From the NCBI RefSeq assembly GCF_000231055.2, contig NZ_CM001466.1, forward strand, positions 3,886,912 through 3,943,687: a stretch of 56,776 nt of DNA, given 5' to 3'. Every line of letters starts with the position of its first letter. The first letter of the stretch is position 1. Made by a program: the position numbers and the translations under genes. This document shows positions 19,796 through 28,200 of the stretch, one piece after another. The DNA is from Saccharomonospora azurea NA-128. Lineage in GTDB: Bacteria > Actinomycetota > Actinomycetes > Mycobacteriales > Pseudonocardiaceae. The notes under the pieces were generated by a model. The model was not told the DNA's origin. It saw only the letters and a program-made list of their open reading frames with translations, and did no database searches.

Positions 19796-21297
19796 CTGCG
19801 GTTGCCGACCTGATGGACTACGCCGAGGTCGTCGAGTCGTACGACCCGGTGCTCGGGCTCGAGGTACACGTCGAGCTCAACACGAAGACGAAGATGTTCT
19901 GCGGCTGCCCCAACCTGTTCGGCGGTGAGCCGAACACGCACGTGTGCCCCACGTGCCTGGGTATGCCCGGTGCGTTGCCGGTGGTCAACGGCAAGGCGGT
20001 GGAGTCGGCGATCCGGATCGGTCTGGCGCTGAACTGCGACATCGCCGATTGGTGCCGGTTCGCCCGGAAGAACTACTTCTATCCGGACATGCCGAAGAAC
20101 TTCCAGACCTCGCAGTACGACGAGCCCATCGCGTTCGACGGTTACCTCGACGTGGTGCTCGACGACGGTGAGGTCGTGCGCGTGGACATCGAGCGCGCGC
20201 ACATGGAGGAGGACACCGGCAAGTCGCTGCACGTCGGTGGCGCGACGGGCCGGATCCACGGTGCCGAGCACTCGCTGCTGGACTACAACCGTGCCGGCGT
20301 GCCGCTGATCGAGATCGTCACCAAGCCGATCGTGGGCATGGGCGAGCGGGCGCCGGAGGTGGCGCGCGCGTACGTGACGGCGCTGCGCGACCTGCTGCGG
20401 GCCATGGACGTCTCGGACGTGCGCATGGACCAGGGTTCCCTGCGGTGCGACGCCAACGTGTCGCTGATGCCGAAGGGCGCGACCGAGTTCGGCACGCGCA
20501 CCGAGACGAAGAACGTCAACTCGCTGCGCAGTGTCGAGCGCGCGGTGCGCTACGAGATGACGCGGCAGGCGGCCGTGCTCGCCTCGGGTGGCAGCGTGCT
20601 GCAGGAGACCCGCCACTTCCAGGAGGCGGACGGCACCACGGCGTCGGGCCGCGTCAAGGAGACCGCGGAGGACTATCGGTACTTCCCGGAGCCCGACCTG
20701 GTGCCCATCGCGCCGTCGCGGGAGTGGGTCGAGGAGCTGCGCACGACGCTGCCGGAGCTGCCGTGGGAGCGCCGCAAGCGCATCCAGGAGGAGTGGAACC
20801 TCACCGACGAGGAACTCCGCGACCTCATCAACACGGGGGCGGCCGATCTGGTGGCGGCGACGGTCGAGGCCGGTGCCAAGCCGAACGAGGCGCGCAGCTG
20901 GTGGGTGCAGTACCTGACCCAGCAGGCGAACCTGCGTGAGGTGGAGCTCGCCGACCTGCCGATCACGCCGAAGCAGGTGGCCCGCGTGATCGAGCTGGTC
21001 AACTCCGGTGAGCTGACCAACAAGCTGGCCCGCGAGGTCGTGCAGGGTGTGCTGAGTGGTGAGGGCGAGCCCGACGACGTCGTGGAGAAGCGCGGTCTCA
21101 AGGTCGTGTCCGACGACTCCGCGCTGATCACCGCGGTCGACGAGGCGCTGGCCGCGCAGCCCGACGTGGCGGAGAAGATCCGTGGCGGCAAGGTGCAGGC
21201 CGCGGGCGCGATCGTGGGCGCGGTGATGAAGGCGACGAAGGGGCAGGCCGACGCCAAGCGCGTCCGCGAGCTCGTCCTGGAGAGGGTCGGCGCCTGA
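19792..21297 (+). CDS. gatB: Asp/Glu-tRNA amidotransferase subunit B
   Basis: A 501-aa kinase-like subunit that phosphorylates misacylated Glu-tRNA(Gln) and transfers ammonia. The N-terminal cradle begins [22 protein letters not shown], with the zinc-site cysteines in FCGCPN and [11 protein letters not shown]. The catalytic region [16 protein letters not shown] and the C-terminal YqeY-like tail domain (from about residue 350, ending [11 protein letters not shown]) are present. In M. tuberculosis pfkA lies between gatA and gatB; here the two genes overlap directly. Confidence 0.96.
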   Translation: MTAVADLMDYAEVVESYDPVLGLEVHVELNTKTKMFCGCPNLFGGEPNTHVCPTCLGMPGALPVVNGKAVESAIRIGLALNCDIADWCRFARKNYFYPDMPKNFQTSQYDEPIAFDGYLDVVLDDGEVVRVDIERAHMEEDTGKSLHVGGATGRIHGAEHSLLDYNRAGVPLIEIVTKPIVGMGERAPEVARAYVTALRDLLRAMDVSDVRMDQGSLRCDANVSLMPKGATEFGTRTETKNVNSLRSVERAVRYEMTRQAAVLASGGSVLQETRHFQEADGTTASGRVKETAEDYRYFPEPDLVPIAPSREWVEELRTTLPELPWERRKRIQEEWNLTDEELRDLINTGAADLVAATVEAGAKPNEARSWWVQYLTQQANLREVELADLPITPKQVARVIELVNSGELTNKLAREVVQGVLSGEGEPDDVVEKRGLKVVSDDSALITAVDEALAAQPDVAEKIRGGKVQAAGAIVGAVMKATKGQADAKRVRELVLERVGA

Positions 21298-21299
21298 CC

Positions 21300-21842
21300 G
21301 TGTCGACGCGCGACCGTCGGGAACCGGGATGGTCGCCCGCTCGGGTGTCGTGGCGGGAGTGGCTCGGCCTCGCGGCCGGGCTGCTCGCCGTCGGATCGTT
21401 GTTCCTGTCGTGGACGAACCTGGGTGCCGATCATCCCGAGGTGAGTGCCGCACTGGCGGAGCTGCCGGACGAGGACGTGCATCGCTCGGTGTGGCGGGCG
21501 ACGTTCTTCGGGTGGCTCGCTCCGCTGCTGATCGCGGTCGCCGGAGTGTGCGTGGTGCTGTTCGGGCAGCGCCGCGCCCTGCGGACCGCCGGACTGCCGC
21601 AGCTGTGGTTGGTGGCCGCGGCGGTGGGGGCGGTCGCCACGGTGCTCGCGTGGGTGTTCGTCGACTGGCAGTTCGGCACCGAGCAGCGCGAGTTCCTGAC
21701 CGTGAGCGGCGTGGAGTTCCAGGCCGGGCCGGGACGGTACCTGGGCGCCGCGGCGGTGCTGGGGTCGCTTGTGGCGGCCGTGTTGGACGTGCGGGCGGCG
21801 GTCAGTCGCGGCCCGAGCCGGAAGAGGGCTGGCGCACAATGA
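21300..21842 (+). CDS. small multi-pass membrane protein
   Basis: A 180-aa protein starting GTG 21300, 2 nt after gatB. A basic N-terminus is followed by four hydrophobic helices (about residues 22-42, 72-92, 103-122 and 146-165). An acidic extracytoplasmic loop (LGADHPEVSAALAELPDEDV) lies between the first two, and the C-terminus is basic. The topology suggests a four-helix bundle; no family is recognised. The 3' end overlaps the convergent LppZ-like gene by 41 bp. Confidence 0.7.
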   Translation: MSTRDRREPGWSPARVSWREWLGLAAGLLAVGSLFLSWTNLGADHPEVSAALAELPDEDVHRSVWRATFFGWLAPLLIAVAGVCVVLFGQRRALRTAGLPQLWLVAAAVGAVATVLAWVFVDWQFGTEQREFLTVSGVEFQAGPGRYLGAAAVLGSLVAAVLDVRAAVSRGPSRKRAGAQ

Positions 21843-22989
21843 GGACCACGCGGTCGTCGCTGGACACCGGTTCGCCGCCGTCCTTGTTGACCGTTCCCGC
21901 GACGGCGACGTCCCCCGTCACCTGAGCGAGGCTGCCGATCCGCCCGTACGAGGCGCCGTTCTCGCCGTCGAGGGTCGGCTGCGGATCCCCGCCGACGGAC
22001 CCGTCTTCCGTCAACGGCAGGTTCTGCACGTTGCCGGCCTCGGACGTGGCCACGGCGAGCATGTCGGTCCAGTCGGCACACCCGCTGACGCCGGGGCGGT
22101 CCTTCCACGTCCACGCGGGCACCGAGAGTGGTTCGCCCGCCTCCACCCGGTAGACCGCGTCGTGCTGTTCCGCCTGGTCGGTGACCCACAACCGTCCGCC
22201 GTCGGTCGTGCTGCACAGACCACCGGGAGAGCGCAGGCCGTGGGCGTACACCGGCGAGTCCGCCTGCGGGTTGCCCTCCGCGGGCTTGCCGGAAGTGTCG
22301 ATGCGCAGCACCTTGCCCGCGAGCGAGCCGGGGTCGGCGGTGGCACTCGGCGTGCCGGCATCGCCGGTGGCCACGAGCAGGGCACCGTCGGTGCCCGGAA
22401 GCAACGCACCCCGGTTGTGGGTCGGGCCCTTCGGGATGCCGGTGAGGACGGGCTTGGGTGACTGCCCCTGGGAGAACCGCACCACCCGGTTGTCGCTCGC
22501 GGTGGTGACGTAGGCGTAGACGAGGCCGTCCTCCGCGTAGGTGGGCGACAGCGCGAGACCGGTGAGCCCGCCGTCGCCTGTGGCCTCGACGTCCAGCGTC
22601 GCGATCTCCTGCGGTTCCCCGTCGGTGCCGACGAGGAACACACGCCCGCTGCGCCGCTCGCCCGCCAACGCGCTGACCGAGGACCCGTCGGAGGGCAGGG
22701 GGGCCACGGCCGACACGGTGTCGAGGCACGTGGCGATGACGGCCTTGTCGTAGTCGGTGCACCCCTCGGGTGGAGGGACCGACGTCTCCGAGCTCGGTGG
22801 GCTGCCGGGGCCGGGACTGTCGTCCATCTCGGGCAGCTCCGGCTGCGGCGCGGCCTCCGCGGTGAGCTCGGGAGCGTCCCGCCAGTCGGTGGCAGCGGTG
22901 GAGTCGTCGAACTCGGCACAGCCCGCGGGCACGACGGCGACGGCCGCCAGCACCGCGGCAGGCCATGAGCGTCTCGGACCCCTGCGCAC
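21802..22989 (-). CDS. LppZ-like lipoprotein, PQQ-dependent sugar dehydrogenase fold
   Basis: A 395-aa exported lipoprotein: Arg-rich N-terminus, a hydrophobic segment and a lipobox VPAGC (Cys24), then a Pro/Glu/Ser-rich tether to about residue 75. The rest shows six-bladed propeller features of soluble glucose/sorbosone dehydrogenases (GLTGLALSPTYAEDGLVYAYV, GDAGTPS, YAHGLRSPGG, WVTDQAEQHDAVYRV). Whether it keeps PQQ and catalysis is uncertain. It is in the position of Rv3006 (LppZ). GTG 22989 is the start and gives a proper signal peptide. Likely located at the outer face of the membrane. Confidence 0.85.
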   Translation of the reverse strand: MRRGPRRSWPAAVLAAVAVVPAGCAEFDDSTAATDWRDAPELTAEAAPQPELPEMDDSPGPGSPPSSETSVPPPEGCTDYDKAVIATCLDTVSAVAPLPSDGSSVSALAGERRSGRVFLVGTDGEPQEIATLDVEATGDGGLTGLALSPTYAEDGLVYAYVTTASDNRVVRFSQGQSPKPVLTGIPKGPTHNRGALLPGTDGALLVATGDAGTPSATADPGSLAGKVLRIDTSGKPAEGNPQADSPVYAHGLRSPGGLCSTTDGGRLWVTDQAEQHDAVYRVEAGEPLSVPAWTWKDRPGVSGCADWTDMLAVATSEAGNVQNLPLTEDGSVGGDPQPTLDGENGASYGRIGSLAQVTGDVAVAGTVNKDGGEPVSSDDRVVLIVRQPSSGSGRD

Positions 22990-23060
22990 GCCAGCCAGCC
23001 TAAGGCGCGTGAGGTGAACCTCGGGTAAGTGGGTCCGGACACATCGGCCACGATGGTGGG

Positions 23061-23981
23061 GTGACCATCACCGTGCTGATTCCCCACGACGACGGCGTGA
23101 CCGCCCTGTCGGAGGTGCCCGGCGTGCGGGCCGTGCGCTACGACGTCGACGCCCTCGCCGAGAGCCTGCCCGCCGAGGCCGCCGAGGCGGAGGTCCTCAT
23201 TCCGGGGGCCAAGCCCGCCACGCTGCGGCCGCTGCTCGACGGCATGCCGAGGCTCCGGTTGATCCAGCTGCTGTCCGCCGGTGCCGAGGACTGGACCGAC
23301 CGGGTCCCGGACGGGGTGCTGCTCTCCACCTGCCGGGGAGCACACGGTGGCAGTACCGCCGAGTGGGTCATGGCGGTGCTGCTGGCCACCTATCGCGGCC
23401 TGCCCGCGTTCGCCGAGGCGCAGCGCGCGCGGACCTGGAGCCCGCAGACCACGCAGACGTTGCAGGGCAGCCGGATCCTGGTCGTGGGGGCGGGCGACGT
23501 CGGCCGGCAGTTGCGGCGCAGGCTCCTGCCGTTCGACGCGTGGGTCACGATGGTCGGGTTCACGCCGCGTGACGACGTGCACGGCGTGGAGGAACTCCCG
23601 GCGTTGTTGCCCGACGCCGACGTCGTCGTGTTGGTGACCCCGCTGACGTCGCGCACGCGGGGACTGGTGGACGCGGCCTTCCTGGGTGCGATGCCCGACG
23701 GTGCGCTGCTCGTGAACGCCGCGCGGGGAGCGGTGGTGGACACCGACGCGTTGCTGGCGGAGCTCACGGAGGGCCGGTTGAGCGCGGCGCTCGACGTCAC
23801 CGATCCGGAACCGCTGCCCGCGGACCATCCGTTGTGGACCGCGCCGAACGTGCTGATCACACCGCACGTCGGCGGCGCGGTCCGGGACGCGCGGCGCCGT
23901 TCGTACCGGGTGGTGGCGGCCGAGATCGAGCGGTACGTCCGCGGTGAACTGCCCGACAACCTGGTGCAGGGCGAGTACTGA
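23061..23981 (+). CDS. D-2-hydroxyacid dehydrogenase family protein
   Basis: A 306-aa NAD(P)-dependent oxidoreductase. The Rossmann motif VVGAGDVGRQL is at about residue 141. Later come the LVNAARGAVVDTDAL motif (catalytic Arg in NAARG), a Glu/Asp pair in DVTDPEPLPADHPLW and the catalytic His in TPHVGG. All three catalytic residues (Arg, Glu, His) are visible. The N-terminal catalytic domain is shortened relative to SerA, and there is no ACT domain. GTG 23061. It is divergent from the LppZ-like gene. The substrate (2-keto acid) is not determined. Confidence 0.9.
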   Translation: MTITVLIPHDDGVTALSEVPGVRAVRYDVDALAESLPAEAAEAEVLIPGAKPATLRPLLDGMPRLRLIQLLSAGAEDWTDRVPDGVLLSTCRGAHGGSTAEWVMAVLLATYRGLPAFAEAQRARTWSPQTTQTLQGSRILVVGAGDVGRQLRRRLLPFDAWVTMVGFTPRDDVHGVEELPALLPDADVVVLVTPLTSRTRGLVDAAFLGAMPDGALLVNAARGAVVDTDALLAELTEGRLSAALDVTDPEPLPADHPLWTAPNVLITPHVGGAVRDARRRSYRVVAAEIERYVRGELPDNLVQGEY

Positions 23982-24007
23982 CCTCGCCCCCGGTGCGACG
24001 GCCCGAG

Positions 24008-24196
24008 TCAGGCTCCCTCGGCGAGGACCTCGGTGCTCCGCGGTGTGGAGTCGGCTCTCAGCAGCACGACACTCGTCGTCCTGGGGTCGGTGGCGGGCCA
24101 GCCGGGTGAGGACTCGATCGCCTCGCCGGTCCGGACGGTCGCGGCGGCCGCGTAGGTCACCGTCGCGTGAGCCGGCGGAGGGATCGTGGCGACCAC
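24008..24196 (-). CDS. possible small ORF or 3' remnant, 62 aa
   Basis: An open frame starting GTG 24196, 13 nt after the stop of the helical protein gene and in the same direction. It has strongly GC-biased third positions, as expected for coding DNA. The predicted peptide (PPPAHATVTYAAAATVRTGE and onward) has no recognised motif and no clear ribosome site. It may be a short gene of the toxin locus or the tail of a decayed gene. Uncertain. Confidence 0.35.
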   Translation of the reverse strand: MVATIPPPAHATVTYAAAATVRTGEAIESSPGWPATDPRTTSVVLLRADSTPRSTEVLAEGA

Positions 24197-24209
24197 GAGG
24201 TGCCGTCCG

Positions 24210-24692
24210 CTACTGCATCACGGATCCGCCGAAGTAGTCGTCGTCGTCCGGGTCGCCACCCTCGCGCGTGGGCCCGGGCGTCGTACCGGGCCCCGGCGTG
24301 GTCGCCGACGGCGGGCCGCCCGGCTCGATGATGTCGTCGAGGTCGTGCCCCTCCTGGATCATCGCGTAGGCCTGGCGCATGCCCTCGACGCCGCCCTCCA
24401 GCGCGGTGCGGACCTGCGGGTCGTCGAGGAACCGTCCCGCGGCGATGTCGTTCCAGGACAGGTCGCCCTTGTCGATGCGGGCCTGCAGCTCGCGCAGCTC
24501 CTTGGGGGCGTCCTTGCTACGGGCGTGTTCGGCGATCTGCTCGACGTCCTGCGGTGAGAGGCTGGACTTGGCCATCTTCGCGTCGAGCTGCTTCGCGCTG
24601 CTGATGGTGCGGTCGAGGCCGAGCTCCGCCTGTTCGAGCTGCGCCATCGCCGCGGCGATACGGGGATCGCGGGAGAGGTCGGGGCCGGTCAT
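24210..24692 (-). CDS. helical acidic protein of the toxin locus, unknown function
   Basis: About 160 aa from ATG 24692 (GGAG 7 nt upstream; the alternative GTG 24698 has poor spacing). The first about 110 residues are predicted helical with heptad-like Leu/Ala spacing (QLEQAELGLDRTISSAKQLD and onward). The tail is a disordered Pro/Gly/Thr segment ending in an acidic DDDDYFGGSVMQ motif. Short tails of the form YF-G-S-V are common among actinobacterial proteins encoded beside WXG100/EspC genes, so I infer a type VII-associated accessory role. No enzymatic motif is present. It is the last clear gene in the toxin operon. Confidence 0.7.
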   Translation of the reverse strand: MTGPDLSRDPRIAAAMAQLEQAELGLDRTISSAKQLDAKMAKSSLSPQDVEQIAEHARSKDAPKELRELQARIDKGDLSWNDIAAGRFLDDPQVRTALEGGVEGMRQAYAMIQEGHDLDDIIEPGGPPSATTPGPGTTPGPTREGGDPDDDDYFGGSVMQ

Positions 24693-24765
24693 CAACACGC
24701 TCCGGAGTGGGTGGGCGGACCTGGGTTGCTCGGTGCCGTCGGCGTTCGACGGCGTCGTCGTGACC

Positions 24766-25227
24766 TCACCGCCGGTCCTCCACCGACGTCACGACGACCC
24801 AGTGCTCGTACTCCTCTTCGGACACCGCGACGATCGGGCTGCCCGTCGGTGAGACGGCGACGAACTCGAACGTCGACGTGCGTTCCTGGAAGACGGGGAG
24901 GAAGCCTCCTCGCTCGGGCGGGCGGGCGCGGACCCAGGGCAGGGTCGAGGCGCCGGGGCCGGTGAGGCAGATCAGGCACGCGCCGTCGGCGTCGAACAGG
25001 CCGACGTCACGGCCCGTGTCCCGCCACGCCTGTTCGGTCCGGTCCAGAACGTCGTCGGCGTCGTCGTCGGAGTCGATGCGGACCCGGGGAACGACGCCCC
25101 CCGAGGCCGCGGCCTTGATCGCCGCCAACGGCGTGACCCCGGAGGCGTCGTCGGCCTCCCCGAGCACCGTGAACCCCGCGGCCTCCAGGACGGCGATCCG
25201 GTCGGCCCGGGTCACCTTGCCCGCCAT
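24766..25227 (-). CDS. probable immunity protein of the Rhs toxin
   Basis: A 153-aa cytosolic, acidic protein with no signal peptide. ATG 25227 lies 20 nt downstream of the Rhs toxin stop, the usual place for the cognate immunity gene. A beginning such as VTRADRIAVLEAAGF and a middle region rich in Asp (RIDSDDDADDVLDRTEQAW) are visible, followed by a beta-rich C-terminus (TFEFVAVSPTGSPIVAVSEEEYEHWVVVTS). No family is recognised. The immunity role is inferred from position, size and charge only; it would neutralise the C-terminal domain of the toxin. Confidence 0.65.
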   Translation of the reverse strand: MAGKVTRADRIAVLEAAGFTVLGEADDASGVTPLAAIKAAASGGVVPRVRIDSDDDADDVLDRTEQAWRDTGRDVGLFDADGACLICLTGPGASTLPWVRARPPERGGFLPVFQERTSTFEFVAVSPTGSPIVAVSEEEYEHWVVVTSVEDRR

Positions 25228-25247
25228 GCTGTCGTCCCCCTGTTCGA

Positions 25248-28200
25248 TCAGGACGGCGGTGTGACGCCGTAGAACATGTGGTGGCTTCCGCCGATCTGAC
25301 TGTAGCGCTCGATGTCGTTGTTCGACGCGGTGCTCCAGCCGAAGTCGACGCCTTCCCGGGACGGGTCGCCCTTCGGTTGACCCGCGTGGAAGTGCGGTCC
25401 CGGTGCGTTGGGATCACTGGTGTGTTCGGCGATCACCCGGGAGCCGTTCTCGGTCTCGAACTGCATGTAGCGGCCGTGCGTGCCGAGGTCCTCGGAGTGC
25501 CGGTAGTTCGGTTCGCCGTAGCGGGTGTAGTCGTTGCCGACCTCCCACGCCGCGTCGGGTTCCGTGCCCTGCGGGATACCGGCCCGGTCGTAGGCGGCGT
25601 TCATCGCCTCCTCGCGGGTCTGGTAGTAGGTGTTGCACGCCGCGAGTCCCCACGGGTCGAGCCACAGGGTGGGGTTCGGAACGTAGGCACTCGGGTTGGC
25701 CGCCGGCGCGAGTCCGAGCGGGTCGTTGCTGACGTAGCGCCCGGTCTCCGGGTCGTAGTGCCGCTGGTAGTTGTAGTGCAGCCCGCTCTCGGCATCGTGG
25801 TACTGGCCGGGGAAGCGCAGCGGCATGGAGACCGGCATGGAGGTCGGCATGGAGGTCGGCATGGCCGCGGCGGGTTCGGCCACCGTGTCGCCCCAGACCG
25901 AACGCCTCGCGTGCCAGGCGAGCCTGCCGTGCGCGTCGACGAGTTCGGTCGGCGTGCCCACCAGGTCGGTGACGATCGAGTAGAACTGCTGGTCGATCCA
26001 CTCCCGGGCCGCGGTGTTCGCCCGGACCCGGGTCACCTGCGTGAGCGGACGGAACGAGCCGGGAGCCCAGTTCCACGTCGTCGCGTGGCCTGTCGAATGG
26101 GCCTGTTCGGCGAGCAGGGTGCCGTCCCAGGTGAACGCGGTCTCCTCGGCGACACCGCCGTCGGGGGACAGGCGCTGTTTGGCGATCCGGCGGCCGAGCG
26201 CGTCGTAGCGGTAACGCCAGCGCGCGCCGTCCGGGGTGGTGACGCCCACGAGCCGGTCCTCGGCGTTCCAGGTGTAGTGCCAGATCTCCGGTTTGCGCGA
26301 CAGCCGCGTCTTCTCCCGCCGCACCAGCCGTCCCTGCGCGTCGTGGTGGTAGCGCACGGAACCGGCCGTCTGCACGCGGTTGCCCGCGTACTGCCGGGGG
26401 CCCGCGGTGTCGGTGCCGGGCCAGGACGCGGCCGTGATGTTGCCGAGCGCGTCGTAGGAGTAATGCTCACGCCAGTTCCGGCCGGTGACGCCGGTGATGC
26501 GCCCGACCGGGTCGAGGGTGAACCGGCGGGCACCCGCGAGCCGGTCGTCCACCCCCGTGAGGTGTCCGTCCGGCTGGTAGTGGAACGTGCGCTCCTGAAG
26601 GATCCTGGCCATCGGGGCCACCGGTCCGGGACGGCCGGGGGCGGGCAGCGCGGAGATCGTCTGGGACAGCAGCCTGTGGCCGGGTGTCCACGACTGGGCC
26701 AGCACCGTCCCGGTGTCGACGACGCGTTCGATCTCGCGACCGGCGGCGTCGTAGCCGAAGGTCAGGGACCGGCCCGCGGTGTGCAGTGTCGTCGGCCGGT
26801 GGTTGACGTTGTAGGCCCAGCTCGTCTCGTTGCCGGTCGGCGTCAGGCGATAGGTCCGGCGACCGGCCGCGTCGTAGGCGTACCGGCTGATGCGGCCGTT
26901 GACCGTCTCGCTCAGCACACGCCCGAGCACGTCTCGCCGCAGCGTGACGTCGGCGTCGTCGTTGACGGCCCGCAGCAGCCGGCCCATCGGGTCGAACTCG
27001 AAGTGCGACACCGCTCCCGCCGCGTCGCGCTCCCGGACGCGGTCGCGCTCGTCGTAGGTGAACGTCGTGACCTCACCCGCACCGTTGGTCCGCGACGTCA
27101 GCCTGCCCGCCGCGTCGTAGGTGTAGCGCAGGATGCGGCCGTCGAAGTCCCGCTCCTCGACGACCCGGCCCGCCGCGTCGTAGGTGTAGGTCCATACCAG
27201 ACCGCTCGACGTGCGCACGTTCGTGGGCCGCAGCGCGGTGTCGTAGTCGTACTCCACCCAGGAGCCGTCCGGCAGCACCTGGCGCCGCGGCAGGTCGAAG
27301 TGCGTGCTCTCGTAGCGGGTCGTGCGGCCCATCGCGTCGACGTAGGACACGGTGTTGCCCTCGCCGTCGTAGTGCCACTGCTCGGTGGCACCGTGCGGGT
27401 CGGTGCGCGCCACCACCTTGCCCTCGATGTTGTAGCGGAATCGGGTTCGCGCGCCGAGCGGGTCGATGGTCTCGACGATCCGGCCGAACAGGTCGCGCAC
27501 GTGCTGCAGGCTCGCGCCGGTCGGGTCGGTGATCACGAGTGGGAGACCGGCGTCATTGGTGCGGACCGTGCGCGTGCCGCCGACCTCGTCGACGGTCTCG
27601 ACGAGGTGTCCCCGGTCGTTGTAGGTGTGCCGCTTGACCGCGCCCGCCGGGTTCGTGACGGCGACGAGGTTGCCGCGCTCGTCGTAGCTGTGGCGCCAGA
27701 CGGCTCCGTCCGGCTCGGTCACCACCACGGGACGGCCGAACTCGTTGTACTCCGCCGTGGCCTGGCTGCCGTCGGGGTGGGTGATCGCGGTCAGGTTGCC
27801 GTCGGCGTCGTAGGAATAGCGGGTGGTGCGGCCCAGCGGGTCGGTCCGCGAGAGCAGCCGGTTGTGCTCGTCCCACTCCGACACCGTCGTCGCCCCGAGC
27901 GGGTCGGTGCGCACGGCCACGTTGCCCCGCTCGTCGAGCTGATACGTCGTGATGTTGCCGAGAGAGTCGGTGAAGCGGGTCGTCCGCTGTTCGGTGTCGT
28001 AGGAGAACGTGCCGTTGAGGAAGCCGTCCGCACCCTGGTTGGCGATGCAGCGTCCCTGCGCGTCGTAGAGGTAGCGGTACCACTCGCCGTTGCGGTCGGT
28101 CCACTGGACGATCCGGCCCTCGTCGTCGTACTGGAAGCGCATCGCGCGGTTCGACGAGTTCACCACGTCGGTGAGCAGCCCCTCGGCGTCGTAGCCGTAG

